DNA of 64,000 nt from Serratia plymuthica (GCF_018336935.1 NZ_CP068771.1:4836001-4900000); one strand, 5' to 3'; shown: positions 38,493 through 49,291, counted from the first letter of the stretch. Notes: a model not told the origin generated them from the sequence alone. A program made the numbers and translations.

Positions 38493-39926
38493 TCAAAGCA
38501 GGAACAGCGTCGCCAGGCCAAGGAAGATAAAGAAGCCGCCGGTGTCGGTCAGCGCGGTGATCAAGACGCTGGAACCCACTGCCGGATCGCGGCCCAGCTT
38601 GATCATGGTCATCGGTATCACCACCCCCATCAGCGCCGCTACCAGCAGGTTGAGGATCATCGCCAGCGTCATCACGCCGCCCATCGCCCAGTCACCGTAC
38701 AGCAGCCAGGTGACCACCCCCATAATGCCGCCCCAGACCACACCGTTGATAATCGCCACCCCCAGCTCCCTCAACATCAGGCGGGAGATATTGCCAACCT
38801 CGATCTGGTGCAGCGCCAGCGCGCGGACGATCATGGTGATGGTCTGGTTGCCGGTGTTACCGCCGATACCGGCGACGATCGGCATCAACGCCGCCAGCGC
38901 CACCAACTGCGAAATGGTGTGTTCAAACATGCCGATGACGCGTGAGGCGATAAACGCGGTGCACAGATTGATGGCCAGCCACGCCCAGCGCGTTTTTACC
39001 GCTTTACTGACCGGGGCAAAGACGTCCTCATCCGGGCTCAAGCCCCCCATGCGGCGCAGGGTGGTGTCGCTTTCCTCGTTGACCACGTCAACGATCTCTT
39101 CAATGGTCAGGCGGCCCATCAGCTTGCCCTTGGCGTCGACCACCGGGGCGCTGATCAGGTCATAACGTTCGAACGCGCCGGCCGCCGCCTCGGCCTTGTC
39201 TTCCGGCAGGAAACGGGTGGGATCGCTGTCCATCACTGCCTGCACCGGGGTTTCCGGGTCGTTCAGCAGCACGGCGGTCAGCGGCAACTCGCCCAGCAGG
39301 GTATTCTTGCGATCGGTGACAAAGAGTTTGTCGGTAGCCGCCGGGATGGTTTTACGCAGACGCAGGAAACGATGCACTGCCCCGAGCGTGACGTCCGGGC
39401 GCACCGTGACCAGCTCAAAATCCATCATCCAGCCTACGGTGTCCTTGCCGTAGTGGATCATCTCACGCACCTGCGCACGCTGATCCGGCTCGAGCGAGGT
39501 CAACAGGCGGCCCATCAGGTTACGCGGCAGATACTGCGCCAGATAGGCCTGCTCATCGACGTCCAGCGTTTTGATCGCCTTGAGCAGGTCTTTATCGCTC
39601 ATCTCTTCGATCAGGCTGTCCCACACAGGTTCGGCCACTTCCACCAGCGTCTGGCCGCGCTTGCCGTTGCCTACCAACCGCCACAGCGCCAGGCGTTCGT
39701 CCTGCGGCAGGGCTTCCAGCAGATCCGCCAGGTCAGCGGCGTGCATATCGTCCAGCAGGGCGGTGATTTCGGCGGTCTGGTTCAGCAATTCGGTTTTGCT
39801 GAGCGCATTTTCATCCCCCGGCCGACCCAGAATGCCATCGATCAGGTCTTTATTGTTTAGCAGCAGTGAAAGAATGCGCTGGCGATATTCAGCGACTTTT
39901 TTAACGTTATGCGTTGCGACTGACAT
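38493..39926 (-). CDS. mgtE: Magnesium transporter MgtE
   Basis: The 477-residue MgtE channel has an N-terminal helical MgtE_N superhelix (about 30-140), a tandem CBS pair (about 150-280) that senses cytosolic Mg2+, a plug helix, and five C-terminal membrane helices. The pore sequence P-I-V-A-G-I-G-G-N-T-G-N-Q-T is the MgtE family selectivity and pore motif. It imports Mg2+ when intracellular Mg2+ is low. ATG 39926 has a TAAGGA site, so the 6-residue longer form is unlikely. It is single, with its own terminator. E. coli K-12 lacks mgtE, so this gene marks a lineage difference next to the dgcE block. Confidence 0.95.
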   Translation of the reverse strand: MSVATHNVKKVAEYRQRILSLLLNNKDLIDGILGRPGDENALSKTELLNQTAEITALLDDMHAADLADLLEALPQDERLALWRLVGNGKRGQTLVEVAEPVWDSLIEEMSDKDLLKAIKTLDVDEQAYLAQYLPRNLMGRLLTSLEPDQRAQVREMIHYGKDTVGWMMDFELVTVRPDVTLGAVHRFLRLRKTIPAATDKLFVTDRKNTLLGELPLTAVLLNDPETPVQAVMDSDPTRFLPEDKAEAAAGAFERYDLISAPVVDAKGKLMGRLTIEEIVDVVNEESDTTLRRMGGLSPDEDVFAPVSKAVKTRWAWLAINLCTAFIASRVIGMFEHTISQLVALAALMPIVAGIGGNTGNQTITMIVRALALHQIEVGNISRLMLRELGVAIINGVVWGGIMGVVTWLLYGDWAMGGVMTLAMILNLLVAALMGVVIPMTMIKLGRDPAVGSSVLITALTDTGGFFIFLGLATLFLL

Positions 39927-40126
39927 GGTATTCCTTACTGGCACTCAGAGCTCCTCACGGACAATCTCTACCCAAGATAGAGCATAGTGAATGCAGGCGT
40001 CATTTTTATGAAATGGATGCAGGCGCTGAGGAATAAGTAAGGGGCCTGGCATACCTAACGGGCGTTGGCCGGCGGCAGGCTGCTTAACTATTCGGTTGGC
40101 CTGAGTGTTGATGGCATCTTGTCGTT

Positions 40127-40306
40127 TCAGGGGGAGCCGTCCCGGTTTTCTTCGCGGATCTCCGTGGCGCTCTGAACGGGGGCGAGCTTTTTTTCCTGAT
40201 GATGGGGCACCGCAACCACGGCGGCATACAGCAATCGGCCGACTAAAATGATAAAGCTGATCAACAGCACTATCTTTGTCATTTGTCCGGTGGTTTTTTT
40301 ACGCAT
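40127..40306 (-). CDS. yfgG: YfgG-family small membrane protein, 59 residues
   Basis: A 59-residue frame encodes a basic N-terminus (M-R-K-K-T-T-G-Q), a single membrane helix (I-V-L-L-I-S-F-I-I-L-V-G-R) and a histidine-containing polar tail (V-P-H-H-Q-E-K-K). The T-K-I-V-L-L-I-S-F-I-x-x-x-G-R core matches E. coli YfgG, a small inner-membrane protein implicated in metal stress. In E. coli yfgG also lies near ppx. Start ATG 40306 has a GGGTG site at about 6 bp. In this genome yfgF, which separates them in E. coli, is missing. The gene was missed by a 60-residue length filter, but family match and synteny support it. Confidence 0.8.
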   Translation of the reverse strand: MRKKTTGQMTKIVLLISFIILVGRLLYAAVVAVPHHQEKKLAPVQSATEIREENRDGSP

Positions 40307-40463
40307 ATATCACCCGGCATGCCGGTTTCCTGTGCCATCTGGTGTTGGAAATTGTAACCGGAATTTTAGGAGGGTATGACAAAAGTTGTCCATTTATTTC
40401 CGGCGTAAGCCGCCGGGCATTTCATCGTCGTTTAGGATAGGGGGGCGCCGCTTCGGCGTTTAA

Positions 40464-40490
40464 CGCGCCCCCACCGCAGGGGGGGGCGAC
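40464..40490 (-). terminator. Possible terminator after ppx
   Basis: On the minus strand CGCCCCC / GGGGGCG (7 bp, about 9-nt loop) is followed by a weak CGTTAAA tail, directly after the ppx stop codon. It is GC-rich but its T tract is poor. Confidence 0.4.
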
Positions 40491-40494
40491 GGAC

Positions 40495-42045
40495 TCAGGC
40501 TGAGCGTTTCTCGTCCTGCGAGCCTTCTTCTTCAATCATCAGTTTCCAGCCCACGACGTCGTTCCAGTAGGCCTGCTCACGTTCGAAATCCAGCTGTACC
40601 AGGTTATTCTGCGCCAGATAGCCGGCCGGGAAGCGCAGCGTCCAGTGGTTATCGTCGGTGCTGAGGCGCAACGTCTCCGGCGTAGTGGTCGACTGGCGCT
40701 GGTTGTTGAGCAGGGTGCTCAGGCGCAGCAACTGGATCAGCGGCAGATAATACTTTTTCTTGAACAGGTTCAGGCGCGGCAGCTCTTCGAGCTTGATAGC
40801 CTTGCGGTGGAAACGCACCAGCGCCGCCAGCAGCAATTGCTGTTCCTGATGGAAACCCGGCAGGTTGGTGTTCTGCAGAATATAGGCCGAGTGACGATGC
40901 ATGCCGCTATGGTTGATGCTCAACCCCACTTCATGCAACATCGCGGCCCATTTCAACAGCGCTTCCAACTGCGGATTCGCCAGCTTGGGGTTTTGCGCCG
41001 TCCACTGCGCATACAGCAGCTCGGTGGTTTCCAGCACCCGTTTAGCCTGTTCACGGTCAATATTGTAGTGATCGGCCAGGCTTTTGGCGGTGCGGCTACG
41101 AATATCCTGATGGCGGAAACGGCCTTCCATTTCGTACAGCACGCCTTCGCGCAGCGCGCCGTCGGAAAGGCGCAGATCGCGGATCGCCAGCGCATCGAAC
41201 ACGCCGCACAAGATCGCCAGACCCGGCACAAACACCGACTGACGGTCTTCGGATAACCCCGGCAGGCTCAGTGCGCTGAAGTTTTTAAACTGCAGCACCT
41301 GTTCCGCCAGCATATCCAGCCGATCCAGGGTGATCAGGCCGTCTTTTTCGCCCATCTCCACCAGCACTTCATGGGCGGCCTTGATGGTGCCGGACGCGCC
41401 AAGTGCATACTGCCAGCCCTGAATGCGGTATTGCCAGGCCAGGGTCTCGAGCTTTTGCGCCGCCGCCAGGCGTGCGCGCTTGAAGTTGTTCTTGCTGATT
41501 TCGCCGCCGGGGAAGAACAGCTGAGCGAAGCTGACGCAGCCCATGCGGCGGCTTTCCGCCAGCAGCGGCTCAAAGTCTTCGCCGATCACCAACTCGGTGG
41601 AGCCGCCGCCGATGTCGATCACCAGCTTGCGGCCTTTTTCCGGCTGCGTGTGCTCCACGCCCATAAAGATCAGACGCGCCTCTTCCTGCCCGGCGATGAT
41701 TTCAATCGGATAGGGGATCACTTTGGCCGCGCGTTTGAGGAACACTTCCGCGTTAATCGCCTGGCGCAAGGTATGGGTGCCGACGATGGTGACGTTATCC
41801 GCCGGGAAGCCTTGCAGCCGTTCGGCGAACAGCGCCAGGCAGGCAAGGCCGCGTTCTATTGCCTCTTCACTGAGCACATTGTTGCTGTCCAATCCATCGG
41901 CGAGGTGGACCCGCTGTTTTAAACGGCCCAACACCTGTAAGGCGCCGTTGACGACGCGGGCGATCACCATGTGGAAACTGTTCGACCCAAGGTCGATGGC
42001 GGCGATTTCCTGCGGTTTGTTCGTTGCAGTGCTTTTTAGCGGCAT
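40495..42045 (-). CDS. ppx: Exopolyphosphatase Ppx
   Basis: This 516-residue Ppx/GppA protein of the actin-like ATPase superfamily has D-L-G-S-N-S-F-H-M near the N-terminus and a second phosphate loop D-I-G-G-G-S-T-E-L. The C-terminal HD-type helical domain includes [12 protein letters not shown]. It degrades long-chain inorganic polyphosphate from the ends and with Ppk sets the cellular polyphosphate level. It lies 10 bp after ppk and is co-transcribed with it. Ribosome binding site is weak. E. coli-like sequence throughout. Confidence 0.96.
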   Translation of the reverse strand: MPLKSTATNKPQEIAAIDLGSNSFHMVIARVVNGALQVLGRLKQRVHLADGLDSNNVLSEEAIERGLACLALFAERLQGFPADNVTIVGTHTLRQAINAEVFLKRAAKVIPYPIEIIAGQEEARLIFMGVEHTQPEKGRKLVIDIGGGSTELVIGEDFEPLLAESRRMGCVSFAQLFFPGGEISKNNFKRARLAAAQKLETLAWQYRIQGWQYALGASGTIKAAHEVLVEMGEKDGLITLDRLDMLAEQVLQFKNFSALSLPGLSEDRQSVFVPGLAILCGVFDALAIRDLRLSDGALREGVLYEMEGRFRHQDIRSRTAKSLADHYNIDREQAKRVLETTELLYAQWTAQNPKLANPQLEALLKWAAMLHEVGLSINHSGMHRHSAYILQNTNLPGFHQEQQLLLAALVRFHRKAIKLEELPRLNLFKKKYYLPLIQLLRLSTLLNNQRQSTTTPETLRLSTDDNHWTLRFPAGYLAQNNLVQLDFEREQAYWNDVVGWKLMIEEEGSQDEKRSA

Positions 42046-42055
42046 AGTGGCTGGC

Positions 42056-44119
42056 CTACTGTCCTGGTTGTTCCAGAGCTTTTAAATACTCATAAATGGC
42101 AACCTGAGCGCGCACTTTACGGCGATTGCCGCGCGGCACGTACTGGTTGCTCAGTTCTTTATCGAGGTAACGGGCCTTGACCGTGTCGCTGAACAGGATT
42201 TCCAGAATATCCAGAACCCGTTGTTTCAGCGTTGGATCCAACAGCGAGACCGCCACTTCTATACGGTAATCTATGTTACGGGTCATCCAGTCGGCAGAGG
42301 ACAGATAGACCAGTTTGTCACCTTTGTTGTCGAAAACGTAAACCCGATCGTGTTCCAGATAGCGGTCGACGATGCTGATTATCTGAATATTGTCACTGAT
42401 CCCCGGCAGGTTGGGAATCAAAGAACACATACCCCGGACCAACAGGCGGATTTTTACGCCGGCGCCGGAGGCGGTATATAACCGATCTACCAGGCCTTTA
42501 TCCACCAGATTGTTGATTTTCAGCATAATGCCGGCCGAATGCCCGGCCTGGGCGTTGGCGATTTCCTGGTCGATCAATTCGTACAGTTTCAGGCGCGAGT
42601 TTTGCGGCGATACCATCAGATTGTCGAAGGTCACCGGCCGGTATGGGTTCTCGATAAAGTTGAACACCCGGCGCACTTCATTGGTGATGCGCGAGTCGGC
42701 GGTCAGCAGTGAATAGTCGGTGTAAATGCGCGCGGTTTTCTCGTTAAAGTTACCGGTGCCGATATGAGCATAGCGCACAATATCGTCGCCTTCACGGCGC
42801 GAGATCAGGAACAGTTTGGCGTGAATTTTCAGCCCTGGCGCAGAGAAGATAACGTGCACGCCGGCTTCGGTCAGGCGTTTGGCCCAGTGAATATTGGCCT
42901 CTTCGTCAAAGCGCGCCTGCAGTTCCACCACCACCGTGACCTTTTTGCCGTTGTGCGCGGCGTGGATCATCGACTCGATAATGCGCGAGTCTTTCGCGAC
43001 GCGGTAAATATTGATTTTGATCGCCAGCACGCTGGGGTCAAACGATGCCTGGCGCACCAGCTCCAGCACGTGCTCAAAGGTATGGTATGGGTAGTAGAGT
43101 AGCACGTCCTGTTCGCGGATGGCGTCAAAGCCGTTGCGGAATTTATCGAACCAGATATGGCGCAGGCGCGGCAGTGGCTTATTGACCAGGTTGGCCTTAC
43201 CGACATTCGGGAAACTGATGAAATCTTTAAAGTTATGGTAACGGCCGCCGGCGATCACCGAATCATAGTTGGAGATGCCGAGCTTGCCGCGCAGCAGTTC
43301 CACCATTTCGTTCGGCATGTCGCGCTGATAAACGAAGCGCACCGGTTCGGCGGTGAGGCGCTGTTTCAGGCTGGAGGACATCAGTTCCAGCAGGCTGGAT
43401 TCCATTTCTGTCACCAGGTCATATTCGGCGTCGCGCGTCATTTTCATCGAATAGGCGTTGAGCGCATCGTAGTCGAAGAAGCCCTTGAAGATATCGTCCA
43501 GGCAGTAACGCAAAATGTTGTCCAGCAAGATCATCGGCTTGCGGCGGCGCGGCGCTTCCGGCGGCAGGTTGACGAAGCGCGGCACTTTATCGGACGGGAT
43601 CTCCAGCAGCGCATATTCGATGCGCGCACTGCGGATAATCTCTACCGCCAGATAGGTGTAATCGTCTTTCAGGAACTGCACCAGATTGGTGTCGTGGTTG
43701 ATCAGGATCGGAGTGATGTGTTGGCGAAGATGCTGCTTGAAGTATTGGCGCAGCCAGGTCTGCTGGTTCTCCGACACCTGACGTTCGTTGATCAGGAAGA
43801 TCTGGTTGCGCGCCATTTCCAGCAGCAGATCGTTATACAGGCTGTCGAATTCCTGATCGGTTTTTAATACCTTGGCCTGGATCTTCTTCAGTAAATGGCG
43901 TGAGGCGCCGCCAGACCCTTGCTCTTCGCTGATCAGGATGCGTCGTTTGAGATCGGCAAAGCGGACCTTATAGAACTCGTCGAGGTTATTGGAATAAATG
44001 CCCAGAAAACGCATGCGCTCAATCAGGGGATTGCTCTTATCTGCGGCTTCCTGCAACACGCGTTCATTAAAGGATAACCAGCTTAATTCTTTTTCGATGT
44101 AGAGCTTTTCCTGACCCAT
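42056..44119 (-). CDS. ppk: Polyphosphate kinase 1
   Basis: This 687-residue class 1 polyphosphate kinase is of E. coli length. It has the N, H, C1 and C2 domains, with the conserved catalytic histidine segment [11 protein letters not shown] and the [11 protein letters not shown] block in C1. It makes polyphosphate reversibly from ATP at the membrane. I used ATG 44119 (M-G-Q-E-K-L-Y-I-E) with GGAG at 5 bp; a GTG two codons earlier is also possible. It is divergent from the Pho-controlled pstC gene across 501 bp, linking polyphosphate storage and phosphate transport physically. Confidence 0.97.
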   Translation of the reverse strand: MGQEKLYIEKELSWLSFNERVLQEAADKSNPLIERMRFLGIYSNNLDEFYKVRFADLKRRILISEEQGSGGASRHLLKKIQAKVLKTDQEFDSLYNDLLLEMARNQIFLINERQVSENQQTWLRQYFKQHLRQHITPILINHDTNLVQFLKDDYTYLAVEIIRSARIEYALLEIPSDKVPRFVNLPPEAPRRRKPMILLDNILRYCLDDIFKGFFDYDALNAYSMKMTRDAEYDLVTEMESSLLELMSSSLKQRLTAEPVRFVYQRDMPNEMVELLRGKLGISNYDSVIAGGRYHNFKDFISFPNVGKANLVNKPLPRLRHIWFDKFRNGFDAIREQDVLLYYPYHTFEHVLELVRQASFDPSVLAIKINIYRVAKDSRIIESMIHAAHNGKKVTVVVELQARFDEEANIHWAKRLTEAGVHVIFSAPGLKIHAKLFLISRREGDDIVRYAHIGTGNFNEKTARIYTDYSLLTADSRITNEVRRVFNFIENPYRPVTFDNLMVSPQNSRLKLYELIDQEIANAQAGHSAGIMLKINNLVDKGLVDRLYTASGAGVKIRLLVRGMCSLIPNLPGISDNIQIISIVDRYLEHDRVYVFDNKGDKLVYLSSADWMTRNIDYRIEVAVSLLDPTLKQRVLDILEILFSDTVKARYLDKELSNQYVPRGNRRKVRAQVAIYEYLKALEQPGQ

Positions 44120-44535
44120 TGCCACTCCAGTTCAATTTTAGAAAAGGACCCGAGACGTGCCCCAGAAGCCCGTGCTCTGCGTTGCCGGGCTTGAACGTAG
44201 GTCCGTTATGTTCAGTCCCCCCGTCTCGATTACGGGTTTTTGGGTCTGCGACGTTGCCACGACCTATTTCGGGACACAACCTATTGTCCTTGATCATTAT
44301 TGCGAGAGATTGACAGGAAAGTCCAACATATCCATTGCGTTGGCGCGGGGCATTTTGCGGTATAAAAAATATTTTTGTGGCGGTGAAGCCGCGGGGCAAT
44401 GTTGCCCGATATAAAATCGCGATTATGGGGTGTGATTCTTTGCTATATGACCAGTATTGCCATAATTTTTCAGCAATATAGGGAGTATATAGTGGGAATT
44501 GGTAGAGGAAGAATCCAATTGATTGATGGGTAACT
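44120..44535. other. Long intergenic region between ppk and the pst Pho box
   Basis: This 416-bp part of the divergent region is noticeably AT-rich from about 44350 on. It contains a 6-bp palindromic stem GGGCAA/TTGCCC near 44395-44410 and a short hairpin CCCGT/ACGGG followed by TTTTT at 44220-44241 (plus). I find no coding frame with support and no known RNA. The ppk promoter must lie here. Confidence 0.4.
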
Positions 44536-44564
44536 TTGTCATGCAAACGTCATAAAACTGACAT
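44536..44564 (+). promoter_or_regulatory. Pho box (three PhoB half-sites)
   Basis: Three 7-bp units TTGTCAT, ACGTCAT and CTGACAT repeat with exact 11-bp period (4-bp spacers). This is the PhoB direct-repeat layout with consensus CTGTCAT. A -10-like TATTCT sits at 44577-44582, 12 bp downstream, as expected for a PhoB-activated promoter that lacks a normal -35. pstC starts at 44621. Activation under phosphate starvation follows from the PhoB family. Confidence 0.85.
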
Positions 44565-44620
44565 AAGATGCCCGGTTATTCTATGGCGCAAGCCTGATCA
44601 TATCAGCGACAGCGAGAGAC

Positions 44621-46795
44621 ATGGCACAGACTACGGTAAACCAACATCCCCGGGATCGCCTGCGCGCGCGCATCGACCATAGCGTGCAGGCGGCGGTAAC
44701 CGTCAGCGGGCTGCTGGTGCTGATGACGCTCATGCTGATCTTCGTTTACCTGCTGTTTGCGGTGCTGCCGCTGTTCAAACCCGCAGCGATGAGCAAGGCG
44801 CAGCCGCTGACGATCGCTGCTACGGCACCGGCGCTGGCGTTGGGCATGGACGTGCAACAGCGCATCGGTTATCGCATTGACGCGCAGGGCGCGGGCCAGT
44901 TTTACCGCCTGACGCCGCAAGAGGGCGCGAAGGCCGGCGAACCGCTGGCGCAACAACCGCTGCTGGCCAGGCCGACGTTGCTCACCCAGGCTGCGGGCGA
45001 ACGCGACCTGTTTGCTTTGGCGCAGGCCGATGGCCGGTTTATTGTCGCCAGCGCGGACTTCGCGGCTGCGGGAACGGCGGTGCCGCAGTGGGCGTTTCCA
45101 CTCGGGCAGCGGCCGCAGGCGCTGGATCAACGGGGCCGCCCGCTGACGCTGCTGACGCTCTCTGAGGCGCGGCGGGGCCAGTACTTGCTGGCCGGCGTCA
45201 CCGACGATAACCGGTTGGTGTTTGGCCGTTTCGGTAACGACCACCCGCCGCAGTTGAGCGAAAACGTGCTGGAGAGCGCGCCGCAGCAGATCGTACTGAC
45301 TCCGGACGGCCGCCAGCTGTACCTGCTGGCGGGCAACCGCCTGGCTCGCTACCAGATTAACGACACCCAGCTGCAACTGAAAGAAACCCGTACCCTCGGC
45401 GAGCATTCCCCTTATCGGCTGACGGCGTTGCCCGGCGGCAGTGCGCTGTTGATTGCAGCGGCCGACGGCAGCGTGCGCGAATGGTTCGACGTGGAAAAGA
45501 ACCAGCGCTGGCAATTGACGCCGGTGCAGCATTTCGAACACAGTGCCGAACCGCAAGATTTGCTGGTGGCCGAGCCTTATCGCCGGGTATTCGCTACCCT
45601 GCGGCCCGATGGCGGTTTCTCGCTGTTTTCCAGCATTCAGCCGCAGCCGCTGCTCAACGGCAGGCTGAGCAGCGGCGTTCAGCAGTTGGCGTTCGCCCCG
45701 AGCGGCGATGGCCTGCTGCTGGAAACGGCGCAGGGCTGGCAGCATTATGCGATTGATAACCCTTACCCTGACGTGACCTGGCGTTCGCTGTGGCACAAGG
45801 TGTGGTATGAGAATTACCCTGAGCCGGCCTACGTGTGGCAATCGACCTCCGGTGAGGACAGCTATCAGGCCAAATTCAGCCTGATGCCGGTGATTTTTGG
45901 CACCTTCAAGGCGGCGAGCTACGCGATGCTGTTCGCTATCCCGCTGGCCTTGGCCGGGGCGATTTACACCGCTTATTTCATGTCGCCCGGGCTGCGGCGG
46001 GTGATCAAGCCGGCTATCGAGGTGATGGGCGCATTGCCGACGGTGGTTATCGGGTTGGTGGCCGGCATCTGGCTGGCACCGGTGATTGAACATTATTTGC
46101 TGGCGGTGCTGTCGCTGCCGGTGCTGCTGGCGGTAGCGGTGTTGGCCTGTGGCGCAGGGGTGAACCGCTTTGCGCCGCGGCGGTTACCGCCAGGTTTCGA
46201 TCTGTTGATCCTGCTGCCGTTGATGCTGTTGGTTATCTGGCTGGCGTTCAGCGTTGGGCCGTGGCTGGAAGTTAAACTGTTCGGCGAACCGCTGCATTTC
46301 TGGTTGGGTGACGATTATGACCAGCGCAACGCGCTGGTGGTCGGTGTGGCGATGGGGTTTGCGCTGGTGCCGATTATCTTCTCACTGGCGGAAGACGCCT
46401 TGTTCAGCGTACCGGCTACCCTCGGCCAGGGCTCGCTGGCGTTGGGGGCGACCCAGTGGCAAACCGTGATGCGGGTGGTGTTGCCTTCGGCCAGCGCCGG
46501 TATTTTCTCCGCGCTGATGATCGGTTTTGGTCGGGCGGTGGGCGAGACCATGATTGTGCTGATGGCCACCGGCAATACGCCGATTATCGACGGCAGCCTG
46601 TTCCAGGGCCTGCGCGCGCTGGCGGCCAATATCGCGATAGAAATGCCCGAGGCGGTAGCCGGCAGCAGCCATTACCGGGTGCTGTTCCTTACCGCGCTGG
46701 TGTTGTTTATTTTCACTTTCGTGTTCAATACGTTGGCGGAGGCGGTGCGTCTGCGCCTGCGTAAACGCTACACCCTGAATCAGGAGGCGCCATGA
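44621..46795 (+). CDS. PstC-type phosphate ABC permease with large periplasmic propeller-like insert
   Basis: The 724-residue protein is a PstC-type permease. After one N-terminal helix (about 25-50) a periplasmic region of about 360 residues is inserted. It contains repeated hydrophobic/Asp-Gly-Arg strands (L-T-P-D-G-R-Q-L-Y-L-L, F-A-T-L-R-P-D-G-G-F-S-L-F, F-A-P-S-G-D-G-L-L-L) that look like blades of a beta-propeller. The permease domain proper (about 415-720) follows, with the loop E-x-x-x-x-x-x-G-x-T near G-A-T-Q-W-Q-T-V that contacts the ATPase. Ordinary PstC has about 320 residues. The start at 44621 has GAGAG. It overlaps the next permease by 4 bp. The function is presumably phosphate import or signalling; the substrate is not proven. 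Confidence 0.88.
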   Translation: MAQTTVNQHPRDRLRARIDHSVQAAVTVSGLLVLMTLMLIFVYLLFAVLPLFKPAAMSKAQPLTIAATAPALALGMDVQQRIGYRIDAQGAGQFYRLTPQEGAKAGEPLAQQPLLARPTLLTQAAGERDLFALAQADGRFIVASADFAAAGTAVPQWAFPLGQRPQALDQRGRPLTLLTLSEARRGQYLLAGVTDDNRLVFGRFGNDHPPQLSENVLESAPQQIVLTPDGRQLYLLAGNRLARYQINDTQLQLKETRTLGEHSPYRLTALPGGSALLIAAADGSVREWFDVEKNQRWQLTPVQHFEHSAEPQDLLVAEPYRRVFATLRPDGGFSLFSSIQPQPLLNGRLSSGVQQLAFAPSGDGLLLETAQGWQHYAIDNPYPDVTWRSLWHKVWYENYPEPAYVWQSTSGEDSYQAKFSLMPVIFGTFKAASYAMLFAIPLALAGAIYTAYFMSPGLRRVIKPAIEVMGALPTVVIGLVAGIWLAPVIEHYLLAVLSLPVLLAVAVLACGAGVNRFAPRRLPPGFDLLILLPLMLLVIWLAFSVGPWLEVKLFGEPLHFWLGDDYDQRNALVVGVAMGFALVPIIFSLAEDALFSVPATLGQGSLALGATQWQTVMRVVLPSASAGIFSALMIGFGRAVGETMIVLMATGNTPIIDGSLFQGLRALAANIAIEMPEAVAGSSHYRVLFLTALVLFIFTFVFNTLAEAVRLRLRKRYTLNQEAP

Positions 46796-48444
46796 AGCGC
46801 TGGGTGAGGAGCGGCTCGCCGTGGATCTGGCTGACCGCCGGTTCGGTGGCCCTCAGCCTGCTGGCGCTGATCGGCATCATGCTGCTGCTGGCCGGGCAGG
46901 GGATGCGCTATTTCTGGCCCAGCCCGGTGTACCAGTTTGAGCTGAATCAGAGCGCGGCCGGCCCGGTAATGATGATCGGCGAGCTGTACCAACAACAAAG
47001 CATTTCCCGCCGCCAGTTGCAGGAGTCCGGCGTTGCGCTGCCGCAGGGGAATGCGCAGAACGTCGAACGCTATCTGATCAAAGTCGGCAACCGCGAGAGC
47101 GAAGGGCAGGATTTCCGCACGCTGCTGGCCAGCGACATCCTGCGGCAGAGCACGCCGCGCGATCTGCTGGTGCTGGAGCGCAACAGCAACGGCACCGCTT
47201 ATGGCTATTTGGCGGGGATGCTGGAAGATGGCCAACCCTTGACCGGGCGCAACATCAACCAGGCGCTGCAGCAGCGTTTGCCGCAGATTGCCGCGCTTTC
47301 GCGGCAGGCGCATGACATTCAATTTCGCGATATGGCGCGCATCAACCAAAGGTTCGATACGCTGCGCCTGCGCGAAAAGCGCCTGCAACGCGATGACAAA
47401 CTGGACGCTCGTTCGCAGGCATCCATCAGGGCTGAAAGGCTGGAGTTGCAACGCCAGTATCGGCAGTTGTCCGAGCGGCTGGAAGGGTTGAACCGCGATC
47501 GCCAGCGCGATGCGCTGTTGCTGCGCGACATGCACGGGCAGGTTCATACCATTGCGCTCAGCCAGGTGCGTGATGCCTGGTATCCCAATGCGATGAACAC
47601 CACTCAAAAGCTGACGCATTGGGCCGAACAGGTGAAGAAATTCCTCAGCGACAGCCCGCGTGAGGCCAATACCGAAGGCGGCGTGTTCCCGGCGATTTTC
47701 GGCACCGTGCTGATGGTGATCCTGATGTCGATGGTGGTGATGCCGTTTGGCGTGATCGCCGCCGTTTATCTGCACGAGTATGCCGGCAATAATTGGCTTA
47801 CGCGGCTGATCCGCATTGCGGTGGTCAATCTGGCCGGCGTGCCCTCGATTGTTTACGGCGTGTTTGGCCTGGGTTTCTTCGTTTATATGATTGGCGGTAC
47901 CCTGGATCAGCTGTTTTACCCGGAGTCGCTGCCCAACCCGACCTTCGGTACGCCCGGCGTGCTGTGGGCGGCGTTGACGCTGGCGTTGTTGACGCTGCCG
48001 GTGGTGATCGTGGCTACCGAGGAGGGGCTGTCGCGCATTCCCGCTGCGCTGCGCCAGGGATCGTTGGCATTAGGCGCCAGCCGTGCGGAAACGCTGTGGC
48101 GTATCGTTTTGCCGATGGCCGCCCCGGCGATGATGACCGGTCTGATCCTGGCCGTGGCGCGCGCCGCCGGGGAAACGGCGCCGCTGATGCTGGTGGGTGT
48201 GGTGAAATCCGTGCCGGTGCTGCCGGTGGATGATATTTTCCCGTATCTGCATCTGGAGCGGAAGTTTATGCATCTGAGCTTCCAGATTTACGATATGGCG
48301 TTCCAGAGCCCGAGCGTGGAAGCCGCCCGGCCGCTGGTGTTCGCCACGGCGTTTCTGCTGGTGGCGATTGTGGTGGGGTTGAATCTGGCGGCGATGGGTA
48401 TCCGCCATTCGCTGAGGGAGCGGTACAGAGCATGGTCGCAGTAA
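46792..48444 (+). CDS. PstA-type phosphate ABC permease with large coiled-coil insert
   Basis: The 550-residue PstA-type permease has its first helix at about residues 12-36 followed by an extracytoplasmic domain of about 260 residues. That domain includes a charged helical stretch (about 165-250, [17 protein letters not shown]) likely to form a coiled coil. The five-helix permease core (about 295-545) then follows, with [14 protein letters not shown], the EAA loop. Ordinary PstA is about 295 residues. It overlaps pstC by 4 bp and is followed by pstB. With pstC it forms a transporter whose two permeases both carry big periplasmic domains, which may replace a separate binding protein since no pstS is adjacent. 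Confidence 0.88.
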   Translation: MKRWVRSGSPWIWLTAGSVALSLLALIGIMLLLAGQGMRYFWPSPVYQFELNQSAAGPVMMIGELYQQQSISRRQLQESGVALPQGNAQNVERYLIKVGNRESEGQDFRTLLASDILRQSTPRDLLVLERNSNGTAYGYLAGMLEDGQPLTGRNINQALQQRLPQIAALSRQAHDIQFRDMARINQRFDTLRLREKRLQRDDKLDARSQASIRAERLELQRQYRQLSERLEGLNRDRQRDALLLRDMHGQVHTIALSQVRDAWYPNAMNTTQKLTHWAEQVKKFLSDSPREANTEGGVFPAIFGTVLMVILMSMVVMPFGVIAAVYLHEYAGNNWLTRLIRIAVVNLAGVPSIVYGVFGLGFFVYMIGGTLDQLFYPESLPNPTFGTPGVLWAALTLALLTLPVVIVATEEGLSRIPAALRQGSLALGASRAETLWRIVLPMAAPAMMTGLILAVARAAGETAPLMLVGVVKSVPVLPVDDIFPYLHLERKFMHLSFQIYDMAFQSPSVEAARPLVFATAFLLVAIVVGLNLAAMGIRHSLRERYRAWSQ

Positions 48445-48472
48445 CAATGACGTTATTTCTGGGGAGTGCGTA

Positions 48473-49285
48473 ATGGGTTTGATGACGCCAGGCAGTTTGC
48501 CCCGGCTGGATGTCCAGCATCTTGATGATGAACATACCGCGCTGGCGGTGAACGGCCTTAACCTGTTTTATGGCGAGAAGCAGGTACTGCACAATATTTC
48601 GCTGCGTATTCCAAAGCACCGCGTTACGGCGCTGATTGGCCCTTCCGGCTGCGGTAAATCGACGCTGCTGCGCTGTTTTAATCGTATGAACGATTTGGTG
48701 GATAACTGCCGGATCGAGGGTGAGCTGCAACTCAACGGGCAGGGCATCTCCGGCACGCAGATCGACGTAGCGGCGCTGCGGCGGCGGGTTGGTATGGTGT
48801 TCCAGCGCCCTAATCCGTTCCCGAAGTCGATTTATGAAAACGTGGTCTATGGCCTGCGGCTACAGGGCGTGCGCGACCGCCGGATCCTGGACGAGGCGGT
48901 GGAGCGTTCGCTGCGCGCCGCAGCGCTGTGGCATGAGGTGAAGGACCGGCTGCGCGAAAACGCCTTCCGCCTGTCCAGCGGCCAGCAGCAGAGACTGGTG
49001 ATTGCGCGGGCGATAGCCATTGAGCCGGAAGTGCTGTTGCTCGATGAGCCGACTTCGGCGCTGGATCCCATCTCTACCCTGACCATCGAAGAGCTGATCT
49101 CCGCGCTGAAACAGCAGTACAGCGTGGTGCTGGTGACCCACAACATGCAGCAGGCGGCGCGCGTGTCCGACTACACTGCCTTTATTCACCAGGGGCAACT
49201 TGTGGAATACAACGCGACCGACGATATCTTTACTTCACCGCGCCAGCGCCGCACCGAGGATTATATTACCGGGCGGTATGGTTGA
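48473..49285 (+). CDS. pstB: Phosphate ABC transporter ATP-binding protein (PstB type)
   Basis: This 270-residue ATPase has Walker [10 protein letters not shown] (about residues 58-66) and the PstB-typical [10 protein letters not shown]. It also shows the Q-loop [14 protein letters not shown], Walker [13 protein letters not shown] and switch histidine T-H-N-M. The ABC signature reads L-S-S-G-Q rather than L-S-G-G-Q; PstB proteins usually have L-S-G-G-Q, so this is a mild variation. It follows the two permeases by 28 bp. It is paralogous to, and more divergent than, a standard PstB. The start M-G-L-M-T-P-G could be the third codon later. Confidence 0.92.
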   Translation: MGLMTPGSLPRLDVQHLDDEHTALAVNGLNLFYGEKQVLHNISLRIPKHRVTALIGPSGCGKSTLLRCFNRMNDLVDNCRIEGELQLNGQGISGTQIDVAALRRRVGMVFQRPNPFPKSIYENVVYGLRLQGVRDRRILDEAVERSLRAAALWHEVKDRLRENAFRLSSGQQQRLVIARAIAIEPEVLLLDEPTSALDPISTLTIEELISALKQQYSVVLVTHNMQQAARVSDYTAFIHQGQLVEYNATDDIFTSPRQRRTEDYITGRYG

Positions 49286-49291
49286 GGCTCG

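Noticed and set aside
44220..44241. Hairpin plus TTTTT near ppk as a terminator
   Set aside because: Stem is only 5 bp and no plus-strand gene ends there.
44603..46093. 496-residue minus-strand frame across the pstC gene
   Set aside because: GC-rich antisense shadow of pstC: arginine/glutamine-rich, without family motifs, while the plus strand has strong permease features.
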